From: DATGLG01 sp035294245
GTDB lineage: Bacteria; Pseudomonadota; Alphaproteobacteria; JACZXZ01
Assembly: GCA_035294245.1 (NCBI GenBank)
Contig: DATGLG010000037.1
Coordinates: 9,734-73,733 of the forward strand
Direction: 5' to 3'
DNA: 64,000 nt
This document shows positions 1-9,543 of this stretch, piece after piece. The notes below the pieces were generated by a model, which did no database searches, had not been told where the DNA came from, and saw only the letters and a list, made by a program, of their open reading frames with translations. A program made the position numbers and the translations under genes. Position 1 is the first letter of the stretch. Each line of letters begins with the position of its first letter.

Positions 1-31
1 CGCAAGTTTCAGTTGGCCGATTCCCAGCGCC

Positions 32-985
32 TCAGGCCCTGAGACGCGGCAGGATCTCCTTCGCGATGATCTCGACCTGTTCCATGCGATACTCGAACGG
101 CACGAAGATGATCTTCTGCACCCCGACCTTGAGATGCGCCTTGAGCTGGGCGACGCACTCGTCGATCGTGCCCATAATCGCCGAGTCCTTCGTCGACTCG
201 CTCCATGCCGCGTAGTCCCATTCCTTGGTGAGCCACTGCATCATCGGCCCTTCGACCTCGGCACGCGTTCTGCCGACGCAGATCGGAAGCTGGTTGCAAT
301 TGAGAAGCGTGGCTGGATCCTTGCCGGCTTCTTTGGCGAAGCCGATGATCTTGTCCCAGGATTTGGTGAAGCTTTCGGGTGTGTAGAAGTAAGTCAGCCA
401 GCCGTCGCCGGTTACTGCGGCGCGCTTGAGCACGCGGTCGACATAACCGCCGATCAGGATCGGCGGGCGCGGCTTCTGATAGGGCTTGGGGAACATCACC
501 GAGCCGCGCAGATGATAGGGTGGATACTCGCCGTCAACGAGATTCTCGGTCCAAAGCCGCGTCATGATCTCGATATTCTGATCCATGATCTTGCCGCGCT
601 TCTCGAATGGCACGCCGACGGCATCGAACTCGCGCTTGTACCAGCCCGAGGCCATGCCCAGGACGAGCCGCCCCTTCGAGATCTGGTCGATGCTTGAGAG
701 CTGCTTTGCGAGCACGAGGGGATTACGCAACGGCAGCACGAGAATACCGGTCCCGAGCTTGATCTTCCTCGTGCGTGCGGCGACGGCGGTCAGCAACGAA
801 AGCGCGTCGATGATGGGAAAATGGGGGTCGACGCCGAGCAGGATATGATCCCATACCCAGAGGGAGTCGAAGCCGAGCTCCTCCATCCTGACGCCATATT
901 CGATGAGCTGCTGAGCATCGGGAAGTTGCGGATACGCCGTGAAATTCCGCATCGCGATGCCGTATTGATTCGACAATCCAGCCAT
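32..985 (-). CDS. LLM-class flavin-dependent oxidoreductase
   Basis: The protein is about 317 aa. Bacterial luciferase-like (TIM-barrel, FMN or F420) oxidoreductases share its features: an N-terminal strand followed by the GFDSLWVWDHI segment near residue 40, then KIKLGTGILVLPLRNP, GRLVLGMASGWYKREFDAVG and RPPILIGG. The family performs flavin- or F420-dependent monooxygenation or dehydrogenation; the substrate cannot be read from sequence. The ATG at 985 is preferred because it is preceded by GGGGAACGAGG a few bases upstream; an in-frame TTG at 1030 would add 15 unremarkable residues. It is the last gene of a leftward set with the CoA-transferase pair, about 50 bp downstream of the beta subunit, which suggests one catabolic transcript. 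Confidence 0.88.
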   Translation of the reverse strand: MAGLSNQYGIAMRNFTAYPQLPDAQQLIEYGVRMEELGFDSLWVWDHILLGVDPHFPIIDALSLLTAVAARTRKIKLGTGILVLPLRNPLVLAKQLSSIDQISKGRLVLGMASGWYKREFDAVGVPFEKRGKIMDQNIEIMTRLWTENLVDGEYPPYHLRGSVMFPKPYQKPRPPILIGGYVDRVLKRAAVTGDGWLTYFYTPESFTKSWDKIIGFAKEAGKDPATLLNCNQLPICVGRTRAEVEGPMMQWLTKEWDYAAWSESTKDSAIMGTIDECVAQLKAHLKVGVQKIIFVPFEYRMEQVEIIAKEILPRLRA

Positions 986-1033
986 ATATCCTCGTTCCCC
1001 CTGATGATGTTGGGTTGCTGCCCGCGGCAAGCG

Positions 1034-1834
1034 CTACGCGGTATAGAGCTTTTCCGGATCCAGATGGCGTAGAACCGCGAGCTCGCGCTCCGAAGGCGGC
1101 TCGGTGGTCACCACATTCTTGTCGACCAGCAGCTCGAAGCCCGTGTTCGCCTGCACTTGATCGACCGAGACGCCGGGATGGAGAGCCAGCACCTTCATCC
1201 GCTTCGAATTCTCATCGAAGCCCATGATGGCAAGGTCCGTCACCACCCGATACATGCCGCCAGCGAGAAGACCCGAATCCTTGCGGCTGCTTCCGCCGTG
1301 GACGAAGCCGGGGCTGGTGATGAAGTCGACATTCGCGACGAAGCGCCGCTTCTCGTGCTTCATCGCAACGATCATCTGGGTCAGGCTTGATATATCGTTG
1401 CCGCCGCCCGTCCCCGGCAGCCGAATCGTCGGATTGGCCGGGTCGCCGATGAAGGAGCTGTTCAGGTTGCCGTACTGATCGATCTGCGCGCCGCCCATGA
1501 AGCCGATATCCACATAGCCGCGCTGCAGCAACAACAGCACGTCGGTGCTGCTCAGCACCATATTGGCACGACGGGTGCAGCGTTGCTCGTTGGTTGAGGG
1601 CGGGAGCTCGCCCGGCACCACGAAGGCGCCGATGGTTCCTCCCTCGAAGAGGATGGTGAGGCCCGGGCCGTGAAGGCGTTGAGCAAGTGTTGCGGCGAGG
1701 AGCGGGATGCCGACGCCCGCAAATACGACCTGGCCGTCCTTGAGAAGCCGCCCACTCATGACCGCCAGCAATTCGCTGGCGGTGTAGTCGCGCTGATCCG
1801 CTTCCTTCATCTTTGTCATCGCATCAGTCGTCAT
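1034..1834 (-). CDS. CoA-transferase beta subunit (GctB/IpdB-like)
   Basis: About 266 aa, of the family I CoA-transferase beta type. The segment ILFEGGTIGAFV, whose Glu is the candidate catalytic residue, is followed by the strand-rich DIGFMGGAQIDQYGNLN block typical of glutaconate CoA-transferase / IpdB-like subunits. It would transfer CoA between an acyl-CoA donor and a carboxylic acid, or act as a CoA-ester ring hydrolase as in IpdAB; the sequence does not decide between them. The start is set at the ATG at 1834 because GGGAGAAG lies about 6 bases upstream; an ATG at 1861 is also open. The start overlaps the end of the alpha subunit by 11 nt, indicating translational coupling and a heteromer. 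Confidence 0.87.
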   Translation of the reverse strand: MTTDAMTKMKEADQRDYTASELLAVMSGRLLKDGQVVFAGVGIPLLAATLAQRLHGPGLTILFEGGTIGAFVVPGELPPSTNEQRCTRRANMVLSSTDVLLLLQRGYVDIGFMGGAQIDQYGNLNSSFIGDPANPTIRLPGTGGGNDISSLTQMIVAMKHEKRRFVANVDFITSPGFVHGGSSRKDSGLLAGGMYRVVTDLAIMGFDENSKRMKVLALHPGVSVDQVQANTGFELLVDKNVVTTEPPSERELAVLRHLDPEKLYTA

Positions 1835-2777
1835 GGATGCTTCTCCCGCGCCGAGCGGCATCCAGCATCTCCTCGGTTCCGAGGAGCGAGAGATACTCGG
1901 CCCAATTCCTCGGTCCGTAGAAGTAGTGATCGAGATACTCGGAAATGCCCTTGATCGGATCCTTCTTCACGAGGCCGGCATAGTAGTCGTGGTGCTTGAA
2001 GAAGGGCTCGTAGACGCCGTAGCATTCGTGCGGTGCGCAGCCGAACGGGACCTCGACCACCGCGTCCACCGTGAAGAACGGGATCTTGGTGTGGTCCGGG
2101 CGGCGGCGGATCTGGTCATTGGAGACGACCCGCTCCGTGGTCAATATGACTCGCTTGGCGGCCATCGCCAGATCGATGTCCATGAACTGCAGCCCATCCA
2201 TCTGGGCATTGCCATAGGCATCGCAGCGCTGCACATGGATCAGCGCCACGTCGGGATTTAGGGCGGGGATCAACACCAGCCTCTCGCCCGTGAAGGGGCA
2301 TTCGATCTCGCGCACTTCGGGGCGCAGTTTGATGACGTCGGAGCCGAGCATCGAGCGCATGGGAAGGAACGGTACCCCCATGCCGCCGGCGCGGAAGCGC
2401 ATGCCCATCGCCATGTGGCTCCACTCGTCGAAGCGGGCCTTGTTGGACTCGGTATAATGCCGCATCACCCGCGACACGCCCCAGACGATGCCGTGACTGA
2501 ACCAGCTCGTGATGATGTGATTGCAGGCGCCCGTTGCAAAGAGCAGCTCGCCCTCGTTGGAGGTGATGCTGCGCATGCAGGTGAGGCCCTTCTTGCCGGC
2601 ACGGATGAGCGCCCAGATCATTGCGATCGGCGTCCGCGAAAGCGTACTGCCGCCGATCCCGACCTGGTCGCCATCCTCGACCAGCTTGGTTGCCTCTTCG
2701 AGCGTCATCACCTTCTCGCGCAGGCTCCGATCCCGCTCGGCGGTCTTGCGCCGCAACTCCAGATAAGGCTCGATCAA
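1824..2777 (-). CDS. CoA-transferase alpha subunit (GctA/IpdA-like)
   Basis: About 317 aa. The N-terminal half carries the conserved EDGDQVGIGGSTLSRTP nucleotide/CoA-binding loop (GxGG-type) of family I CoA-transferase alpha subunits. The later DVALIHVQRCDAYGNAQMDG block is the usual alpha-subunit motif. I choose a TTG start at 2777 because an almost perfect GGAGG lies 6 bases upstream, whereas the first open ATG-type start at 2915 adds about 46 low-complexity residues and the internal ATG at 2708 has no comparable site. It is the partner of the overlapping beta subunit. Only about 50 bp separate it from the upstream PLP enzyme, so all four leftward genes probably share a transcript. Confidence 0.87.
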   Translation of the reverse strand: MIEPYLELRRKTAERDRSLREKVMTLEEATKLVEDGDQVGIGGSTLSRTPIAMIWALIRAGKKGLTCMRSITSNEGELLFATGACNHIITSWFSHGIVWGVSRVMRHYTESNKARFDEWSHMAMGMRFRAGGMGVPFLPMRSMLGSDVIKLRPEVREIECPFTGERLVLIPALNPDVALIHVQRCDAYGNAQMDGLQFMDIDLAMAAKRVILTTERVVSNDQIRRRPDHTKIPFFTVDAVVEVPFGCAPHECYGVYEPFFKHHDYYAGLVKKDPIKGISEYLDHYFYGPRNWAEYLSLLGTEEMLDAARRGRSIHDD

Positions 2778-2827
2778 ACCTTTCCTCCGTTCCCCGCCTT
2801 GCCGAGGGATTGCATTGCTGGCCACAG

Positions 2828-4435
2828 TCAGCTCGGCCGATTGACGGCCGTTTCGCGATTGAACTTCCCGATGAGCTCGTCCCACGCGGGCACCGCCGCC
2901 TGCAGCTTGCGCCAAAAGCTCTGGTCGCGGCGCCGGTCGAAGTCCTCGACCGAGACACCCTGCTGCTCGACCCAGGTGTAATACCCAAGATTGAAGATGC
3001 GCTTCCGATCGGCATGGGTAAGCTCGATCAGATGATCATCGGCGGCGCCCAGGAGGTGCTGGCCGAAACTCTCTCCGGCGCAAATCTCGTCGAAGCCATC
3101 GGGGTAGTGCACGCCCTCGAACTTCTTGCGCTCGCTGTTATAGAGGGCCGCGCTGTCGGTCGCCACGGTAATAATCACGTCGTCGGCGCCGAGATCGAGA
3201 TGCTTGGCGACTTTGATCGCGGCCAGGACATTGGCGATGCCCGAGAAGCCGAGGCTGTCGAGCTGCCCGACCAGCTCGGGATCGAGCTTCCGGCGCGTGG
3301 CGAGGTACCGGCGCCCGCTCTCGCTGTTGAACAACAGATCGAGAGAATCCGTGCTGCGATCGGAGACGCCGACCACGAGATCGGTGTTCATCACATTGTG
3401 GATGAGCGGCACGTGCTTGTCGCCGATCCCTTGGATATTGTGCTCGCCATAGCCGTTGCAGAGCAGGGTCGGGCATTCCACGGCCTCGACCGCGACGATC
3501 CTCGTGCCGAACGTGGTCTTGAGATAATCGCCCGCGGCAATCGTGCCCGCGGAGCCCGTCGCCGAGGTGAAGGCGGCGAGGCGAAGGGAAGGCTCCTTAC
3601 GCCGCAGCGCTTCAAACACCGTCTCGAGGGCGGGGCCGGTACAGAAATAGTGGACCAGGTAATTGCCGAACTCCGAGAACTGGTTGAGGATGACATTCGC
3701 CGGATCACGGGAGAGCTCGGCGCATTTGTCATAAATCTCCTTCACATTGCTTTCCGTGCCTGGCGTGCGGACGATGTCGTCCGGCTGCGCCACCCAGTGC
3801 TGCAGCCATTCGAAGCGCTCGCGGCTCATTCCGGCCGGCAACACTGCGACGCCGCGGCAGCCGAGAATGCGCGAGATGGCGACACCGCCGCGGCAATAAT
3901 TCCCGGTGGAAGGCCAGACCGCCTTGTGCGCGACCGGATCGAACTGTCCTGTGACCAGACGCGGAGCCAGGCAGCCATAGGCGGCGAGGACCTTGTGCGC
4001 GCCGATCATCGGAAAATAGCGGCCGAGCACCGTTACGATGCGCGCCTTGACGCCGGTGAGCGCTTCCGGGAGATCGAGATAGGCGGGTATCGCCTGGCGC
4101 TTGGTGCGATGCCTGTCATTATACCAATGGACGCGGAAGAGATTGCTGGCTCGGGGCGCGTCGGGCTCCACCCCGTCGAGCGCTGCGGCGATCTCCGCGG
4201 GGATGCGCGATGGATCCGCGAGCTCGGCGAAGGTCGGCAGGACAACGCGCGCGGCGCGGAGCTGCTCGACCGCCTTGCGATAGGTGGAGTGATCGATGAT
4301 ATCGGTGGCCAGTTCGAGCGGTGCCATAAGATCCGTTTTAGCTGGAGTTTCCTCGAGAGCCCGGCCATTGCCGCGCCGGACCGGCACGGCGACGTCATAG
4401 GCCGTGCCCTCCGATCCCGGAAAAGCCTTGACCAA
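2828..4435 (-). CDS. fold-type II PLP-dependent enzyme (cysteine/threonine synthase superfamily)
   Basis: 535 aa, longer than cysteine synthases (about 310 aa) and closer to the long, poorly characterised tryptophan-synthase-beta-like group. The likely Schiff-base lysine is K148 in GAHKVLAAYG. About 30 residues on is the phosphate-grasping PSTGNYCRGG loop (176-185), and a Gly-rich TGSAGTIAAGDYL segment follows. These point to beta-elimination, replacement or racemisation of an amino acid; the reaction is not predictable. The start is uncertain: TTG at 4435 has a weak AGG upstream, and an ATG at 4327 (MAPLELATDII) is an alternative. It is divergent from the ABC importer, with a 254-bp gap that must hold both promoters; I see no convincing consensus there. 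Confidence 0.8.
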   Translation of the reverse strand: MVKAFPGSEGTAYDVAVPVRRGNGRALEETPAKTDLMAPLELATDIIDHSTYRKAVEQLRAARVVLPTFAELADPSRIPAEIAAALDGVEPDAPRASNLFRVHWYNDRHRTKRQAIPAYLDLPEALTGVKARIVTVLGRYFPMIGAHKVLAAYGCLAPRLVTGQFDPVAHKAVWPSTGNYCRGGVAISRILGCRGVAVLPAGMSRERFEWLQHWVAQPDDIVRTPGTESNVKEIYDKCAELSRDPANVILNQFSEFGNYLVHYFCTGPALETVFEALRRKEPSLRLAAFTSATGSAGTIAAGDYLKTTFGTRIVAVEAVECPTLLCNGYGEHNIQGIGDKHVPLIHNVMNTDLVVGVSDRSTDSLDLLFNSESGRRYLATRRKLDPELVGQLDSLGFSGIANVLAAIKVAKHLDLGADDVIITVATDSAALYNSERKKFEGVHYPDGFDEICAGESFGQHLLGAADDHLIELTHADRKRIFNLGYYTWVEQQGVSVEDFDRRRDQSFWRKLQAAVPAWDELIGKFNRETAVNRPS

Positions 4436-4689
4436 TATGCCTATCTTGTTATCGTCCTATACTTGATACCAGATGACCTTCGCCGTCTCAATAGCCAATC
4501 GTGGCGCGAGAGGCCGCGCGGCATCCGGCGAAAGGCCTTCTGGGAGGGCGTCCGTGAGGTCCGCAAATCGCCAAACCGGACGCCCGGCGCCGGCCCGGGC
4601 GCGGATAAGGACGGGGAGAGAGCAAGCGAGACGCCAGCGGCCCGTCCGGTGGGCGGCGCTGCTCTCGCATCGAACAGGAAGGAGGCGAC

Positions 4690-5724
4690 ATGTTTCGGTT
4701 CACATCTCTTGCGGCGGCTTGCGCCGTGGCATTGATCTTGAGTCCGGTTGCTGCGCGGGCTCAGGACAAATTGGTCGTCAGCATCTGGGGCGGTAACTGG
4801 AAGGATGGGGCGAACGAGGCGATTGCCAAGGAGTTCACCAAGAGAACGGGAATGGGAGTCGAATTCGTCACCGGCGGCACGATGGACCGACTGACGAAGG
4901 CGAAGGTCGACAGGGGCCATCCGGAAGCCGATGTGACGTTCACGACGAGCCACGTCTCCTATCTCTATCAATCCGACGGGCTCTACGAAAAGCTCGATAT
5001 GAGCAAGCTGCCGAATGCGAAGGAGCTCTACCCGGCGGCGGATCGCAGCCCCTATTACATCGGGCTCTATTCCTATGTCTATACGCCGGCATTTCGCACC
5101 GATCTGATGCCGAAGGGCTTCAAAATTTCCTCATGGCGCGATCTCTGGTCTCCGGCGCTTAAGGGCAAGCTCGGCCTGCCCGACTTCGACCCCAGCCACA
5201 TCATTATCGTCGCCGCGATGCTTTCCGGCGGCGACGCCAAGAACTGGAAGGTCGGCATCCCGCTTCTCGAGAAGCTCAAGCCGAACATCAAGACCTTCTA
5301 TCAGTCCGATGCGACCAGCCAGGATCTCATGAAGACTGGGGAGACGCCGGTTCAGGTGCTGCTGTCGATCAACGCCTATCATCAGATCTCCCAGGGCATC
5401 CCGATCCAGATCGACATTCCCAAGGAGGGCGCCGTCGTGGGGATCGACGCCGTTGGGATCAGCAAGGGGACGAAGCATCTCGATGCCGCCTACAAGTTCA
5501 TCAACACGGCGCTCGATCCGTCCGTGCAGCAGCACCTCTGCGAGCTCTACAAGTGCTCGCCCATGAACATGCATGCCAAGCTCAGCCCCGACCTGGCGAA
5601 GCTGCCGGGAATCTTCACCTCGCCGGAGCAGTGGAAGACCGAGGCCATCGTCGTCGACGACGAGGTGCGCGCCAAGGACCTGCCTGAATGGAAGAGCTGG
5701 TTCACCGAAAATATGATGCATTGA
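4690..5724 (+). CDS. ABC transporter substrate-binding protein, polyamine/extracellular family 1 type
   Basis: 344 aa with a Sec signal peptide (MFRF, hydrophobic stretch, ARA-Q cleavage site near residue 24). The mature protein starts LVVSIWGGNWKDGANEAIAKEFTKRTG and contains PEADVTFTTSHVSYLYQSDGLYEKLD, typical of PotD/ferric-type family 1 periplasmic binding proteins. It should deliver a small ligand to the two permeases immediately downstream. A strong GGAAGGAGG lies 6 bases before the ATG. It heads a four-gene operon (binding protein, two permeases, ATPase) of the spermidine/putrescine-uptake architecture. Ligand specificity is not visible; the divergent catabolic genes may act on the imported compound. 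Confidence 0.9.
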   Translation: MFRFTSLAAACAVALILSPVAARAQDKLVVSIWGGNWKDGANEAIAKEFTKRTGMGVEFVTGGTMDRLTKAKVDRGHPEADVTFTTSHVSYLYQSDGLYEKLDMSKLPNAKELYPAADRSPYYIGLYSYVYTPAFRTDLMPKGFKISSWRDLWSPALKGKLGLPDFDPSHIIIVAAMLSGGDAKNWKVGIPLLEKLKPNIKTFYQSDATSQDLMKTGETPVQVLLSINAYHQISQGIPIQIDIPKEGAVVGIDAVGISKGTKHLDAAYKFINTALDPSVQQHLCELYKCSPMNMHAKLSPDLAKLPGIFTSPEQWKTEAIVVDDEVRAKDLPEWKSWFTENMMH

Positions 5725-5795
5725 CCATGGCGCGGAGATAGCGCTGCAACGCGGCGCTATCTCCCCTCCTGGAGCGCGGCGGGAAACGCATTCCC

Positions 5796-6650
5796 ATGCG
5801 AAGGCGCCCCTTCTTCCTGACCTTTCTCGTGCCATCGATCTTGATCGCGGTGATTTTCCTCGCCGCGCTCGGGAATGTGTTGCAATACAGCTTCAGAGCG
5901 TTCATCCCGGGTTCTCTCGACGTCGGCGGCTTTACACTGGAGAATTTCTCGCGACTGGCCAAGCCGATCTATTTTTGGGTTCTCGTCGACACCTTCGTCA
6001 TCAGCCTCGCCACCGCTGTTTTCACTCTTCTGCTCAGCTACCCCGTCGCTTATGCGCTCGTGCGGACCCGCAGCAACGGCCTGCGTACGCTCCTGGTCGT
6101 CCTATCGATCACCCCGCTCTTCACCGGCGAGATCGTCCGTACCTATGCCTGGATGCTCGTGCTCGGCAGCGACGGCTTTCTGAACACGATGCTCAGGAGC
6201 TGGGGCCTGATCACGAGGCCGATCCCGCTCATGTATACGGAGCTCGGCGTGATCATCGCCCTCGTGCAGTTCTCCATGCCGGTGATGATCATCCTCCTGG
6301 CCACCGCGATCAGCCATATCGACCGGGATTACGAGAAAGCCGCCGCCAATCTCGGTGCGGCCCCGGCCAAAGTCTTCTGGACCGTCACCTTGCCCCTCAG
6401 TATGCCCGGGATCGTTTCCGGCACGGTCGTGATTTTCGCTTGGACAATGAGCGCATTCTCCACGCCGCAATTGATCGGTGGCGGTAAGGTCCTGATGATC
6501 TCCAACCTGGTCTATCTACAGGGGCTCTCGTCGTTCAACTTCCCGTTCGCTGCCGTTCTGAGCCTGATCGCCCTCCTCGCCGCCATCGGCAGCCTCGCCG
6601 CCATGCGCCCATTCACCTTGCGTCTCGAGCGCAAGGCGGCGCTCCACTAG
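5796..6650 (+). CDS. ABC transporter permease, PotB type
   Basis: 284 aa with about six hydrophobic segments. The cytoplasmic EAA loop reads YEKAAANLGAAPAKVFWTVTLPLSMPG (near residues 180-205), the docking site for the ATPase subunit. It is the first of a permease pair lying between the binding protein and the second permease. About 70 bp separate it from the binding-protein stop, the largest gap in the operon. The ribosome-binding site is weak (GGCGGGAAA some distance upstream). Confidence 0.9.
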   Translation: MRRRPFFLTFLVPSILIAVIFLAALGNVLQYSFRAFIPGSLDVGGFTLENFSRLAKPIYFWVLVDTFVISLATAVFTLLLSYPVAYALVRTRSNGLRTLLVVLSITPLFTGEIVRTYAWMLVLGSDGFLNTMLRSWGLITRPIPLMYTELGVIIALVQFSMPVMIILLATAISHIDRDYEKAAANLGAAPAKVFWTVTLPLSMPGIVSGTVVIFAWTMSAFSTPQLIGGGKVLMISNLVYLQGLSSFNFPFAAVLSLIALLAAIGSLAAMRPFTLRLERKAALH

Positions 6651-6664
6651 GAGGCGGGGCGGCA

Positions 6665-7459
6665 ATGCTTCGCAAGACGATCTTCTGGCTGGTCGTGGCG
6701 CTGATCCTCGTCTATATGACGATTCCCGCGGCCGTCGTGTTGATGACGTCGGTCAGCCCCTCGGAGCTGCTCGAGTTTCCGCCTTCGGGCTTTTCGCTGC
6801 GGTGGTACGGCCGCGCGCTCGGCTATGACGATTTCCAAGCCGCCTTCGTCAATGGCCTCATCGTGACCGCAATCGCGTCGACGACAGCGCTTCTTATCGG
6901 TTCGGGCTTCGCTTATCTCGTCGACCGTTATCGTTTTCCCGGGCGCGGCGCCCTCGAGGGAATCCTGGCCTCCCCACTCATCATCCCTCATTTCACGACG
7001 GGACTCGGCTTCCTCTTGCTTGGCAGCCGCCTCGGCCTCGCCCAGAGCTATGTGCTGGTCGCTGCGGCTCACGTGATGCTGGTGCTGCCCTTCGTGACCC
7101 GTAGCGTCTATGTTAGCCTGCGGAATCTCGACCCGAATCTCGAGCGCTCCGCCGCGAATCTGGGCGCCTCCCCCTGGCGCGTGTTGAGGCGGGTAACGAT
7201 GCCGCTCATGGTTCCTGGAATGGTCGGCGGCTGGATCGTCGCGGCGATTCTTTCCTTCACCGAGTTCACGGCCTCGCTTTACGTTACTGCCTACCGCACG
7301 CAGACTCTTCCGGTCGCCATGTACACCTATATCCGTGAATATACCGATCCGACGATTGCGGCCATTTCAGCACTTCTCATCTTGGTGACCATCGTGGTCG
7401 TCATCCTCGCCGACAGGTTCCTCGGACTGCGGCGAATTCTATCGATTGATCGGAGCTGA
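6665..7459 (+). CDS. ABC transporter permease, PotC type
   Basis: 264 aa, six predicted membrane segments, with the EAA motif LERSAANLGASPWRVLRRVTMPLMVPG near residues 160-185. It forms the heteromeric channel with the preceding permease. The start is well fixed: TAG of the upstream gene runs directly into GAGGCGGGGCGGCAATG. The N-terminus begins with a membrane segment (FWLVVALILVYMTIPAAVVLMTSV), as in PotC-like proteins. Confidence 0.9.
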   Translation: MLRKTIFWLVVALILVYMTIPAAVVLMTSVSPSELLEFPPSGFSLRWYGRALGYDDFQAAFVNGLIVTAIASTTALLIGSGFAYLVDRYRFPGRGALEGILASPLIIPHFTTGLGFLLLGSRLGLAQSYVLVAAAHVMLVLPFVTRSVYVSLRNLDPNLERSAANLGASPWRVLRRVTMPLMVPGMVGGWIVAAILSFTEFTASLYVTAYRTQTLPVAMYTYIREYTDPTIAAISALLILVTIVVVILADRFLGLRRILSIDRS

Positions 7460-7464
7460 CGGCG

Positions 7465-8607
7465 ATGGGGCGCGACATGGAGATGCGGGTGCGGGAGAGA
7501 GAGCCGGCAACTCTCGGTGACGAGGGGGCCAGCGCAGTCGAGATCGTCGGCGCGACGCGGCAATTCGGGCCGGTTGTCGCCGTCAACGAGGTCAGCCTCT
7601 CCGTCCGCAGAGGCGAAGTTCTGACCCTGCTGGGGCCGAGCGGTTGCGGCAAGACGACGCTTCTCAACATGATTGCCGGATTCGAGCTTCCCGATTCGGG
7701 ATTTATTCGTATCGACGGCCGTGACGTGACGGAGGTTCCGCCCTATCAGCGCGATACGGGAATGGTGTTTCAGAATTATGCGCTCTTCCCTCATATGACC
7801 GTCTTCGAGAATGTTGCCTTCGGACTTCGTATGCGCGGATTGCCCGCCGCGAAGGTTAAGGACGAGGTCGGAAGGGCGCTCGAGATGGTGAAGCTTTCAG
7901 GTCTCGGCGAGCGCCGGATCCGGCAGCTTTCCGGAGGGCAGCAACAGCGTATCGCCCTAGCGCGCGCCATCGTGATTCGCCCCAAGGTGTTGCTGCTGGA
8001 CGAGCCGCTTTCGGCTCTCGACAAGAATCTTCGCGGCCAGATGCAGGTCGAGCTCAAGGAGCTCCATCAGAAAACCGGGCTCACCACCGTGTTTGTGACC
8101 CACGATCAAGGGGAGGCGTTGAGTCTATCTGATCGCGTCGTCGTGATGAATCGCGGGGAAATCCAGCAGGTTTCGACCCCGATCGAGCTCTACCGCAATC
8201 CGGTGAACAGCTTTGTCGCGTCGTTCGTCGGGGAGATCAACCGGCTGCCGCCCGCCAGGCATATGCGGCGGGGGCGCGAGCTGCTCCTGGAATTCCCCCA
8301 GGGCGTTCAGCTGGTGACCTCGGCGCCTCCACGCGATTTCGAGGAAGGCCGAAAGGTCCATATCTTCGTCCGCCCCGAAAACGTCACGATCGTGCCGGCT
8401 GTGGAAGATCTGCGGCCGAACGTGGTTCGCGGCCGCGTCGTCACGCATATCTACCAGGGCAGCCACACGGTGACGCGGGTGGAGGTGACGGGGCTGGGCC
8501 CCATCGAGTTGCGTATGCGTGGTGGCGAGGTCATGAAGCAGGCGCCCGTCGGGGCGAATGTCGGTGTCGAAATCGACCTGTCGGAAGCGGTCTTCATGAG
8601 CGAATGA
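7465..8607 (+). CDS. ABC transporter ATP-binding protein, PotA type
   Basis: 380 aa. The Walker A motif GPSGCGKTT is at residues 57-65, followed by the Q-loop MVFQNYALFP, the signature LSGGQQQR, Walker B VLLLDEPLSALD and the H-loop VFVTHDQGEAL. A C-terminal regulatory TOBE-type beta domain starts near residue 270. It powers the importer encoded just upstream. The gap to the second permease is only 5 nt, so it is the last gene of the operon. The N-terminus carries about 28 residues before the ABC domain; a downstream ATG at 7483 is an alternative start. Confidence 0.92.
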   Translation: MGRDMEMRVREREPATLGDEGASAVEIVGATRQFGPVVAVNEVSLSVRRGEVLTLLGPSGCGKTTLLNMIAGFELPDSGFIRIDGRDVTEVPPYQRDTGMVFQNYALFPHMTVFENVAFGLRMRGLPAAKVKDEVGRALEMVKLSGLGERRIRQLSGGQQQRIALARAIVIRPKVLLLDEPLSALDKNLRGQMQVELKELHQKTGLTTVFVTHDQGEALSLSDRVVVMNRGEIQQVSTPIELYRNPVNSFVASFVGEINRLPPARHMRRGRELLLEFPQGVQLVTSAPPRDFEEGRKVHIFVRPENVTIVPAVEDLRPNVVRGRVVTHIYQGSHTVTRVEVTGLGPIELRMRGGEVMKQAPVGANVGVEIDLSEAVFMSE

Positions 8608-8636
8608 GCGCGCCGCTCCAGTGATCTGCATGCCAG

Positions 8637-9275
8637 CTACGGGCGATAAACCAGCTCGCTCAAAGGCCCGCGCGTGGGCGGCTTGCCGGCGTTCGCCGGC
8701 TTCCCAATCGTGATGAGGGCCTGAGGGTCCCATCCTTTGGGTAGGGCAAGGGCGGCGGAGACGTCGTCGCGGCAAAAGAGAGGAGCGCACATCCAGCAAG
8801 CGCCGAGTCCGGCGGCATGCGCGGCGAGAAGCAGGTTTTGGGCGGCCATCGCCGTGCTCTGCACCGCCATCAGATACTCGGCCTTTGCCCGCCGCTCGTC
8901 GGGATAGGCGTCCATATCCGCCACAACAAGGCAAAGCAAGATGACAAGCGGCGCACCCGTGATCCGGGCACGCGAGCGGGCGACATCCGCTTCGATGGTG
9001 GCCTCGTCGTCGCCATCAACCCGGCGGTCTATCCGCAGCCGCTCGCCCATGGCGCGGGCCAGGCGATCCTTGGTTCCGTGATCCTCGATGACGGCAAAAC
9101 GCCATGGCTGCCGGTTGTGAGCCGACGGCGCCCAGCATGCTGCCTGCAGCAAGCGTGTGATTTCCTCGTTTGTGAGGGCGCTCGGTAGATATCGGCGCAC
9201 CGAGCGCCGGCTCGCGACGAATTGCTCCCAGCAGAAAGAAGATCCTCCGAGCCCGGAACCGGTCGAGCGCGTCAT
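8637..9275 (-). CDS. nitroreductase family protein
   Basis: 212 aa, the usual size for the family. SRRSVRRYLPSALTNEEITRLLQAACWAPSAHNRQPWRFAVI near the N-terminus is the FMN-binding signature of nitroreductases, and the C-terminal half contains AAHAAGLGACWMCAPLF and LITIGKPA. These enzymes bind FMN as dimers and reduce nitro, quinone or related groups, or join in F420 and cobalamin ligand chemistry. The gene is convergent with the ABC operon (29-bp gap) and stands alone. Substrate unknown. Confidence 0.85.
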   Translation of the reverse strand: MTRSTGSGLGGSSFCWEQFVASRRSVRRYLPSALTNEEITRLLQAACWAPSAHNRQPWRFAVIEDHGTKDRLARAMGERLRIDRRVDGDDEATIEADVARSRARITGAPLVILLCLVVADMDAYPDERRAKAEYLMAVQSTAMAAQNLLLAAHAAGLGACWMCAPLFCRDDVSAALALPKGWDPQALITIGKPANAGKPPTRGPLSELVYRP

Positions 9276-9543
9276 AAAGGCATCTCCGCAGGCTTACTGT
9301 GCTGGACGACGTCCTGCCACGAGGCGGCTGGCCGGCGTCGAGCGGCCCCCCGGCAGGGGAATTTTTTTACCGTTCGAGAGGTTCCGTCTGTCGAGTGGTC
9401 GGAGCCGGTGCTCAAATTTTCGTGACAACGGGGCAAACCTCGCTCCTTGACGCTAAATTTCGTGGCGTGGCCGGCCGTGCGAACGCCATAATCAGGTGAA
9501 AATTGCAGTGGCTACATCGTGCCATGCTGGAAAGGACAAGCCA

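Noticed and set aside
2621..4735. 704-codon plus-strand frame across the PLP-enzyme gene
   Set aside because: It overlaps two well-supported genes on the other strand and the ABC operon start; composition is antisense-like.
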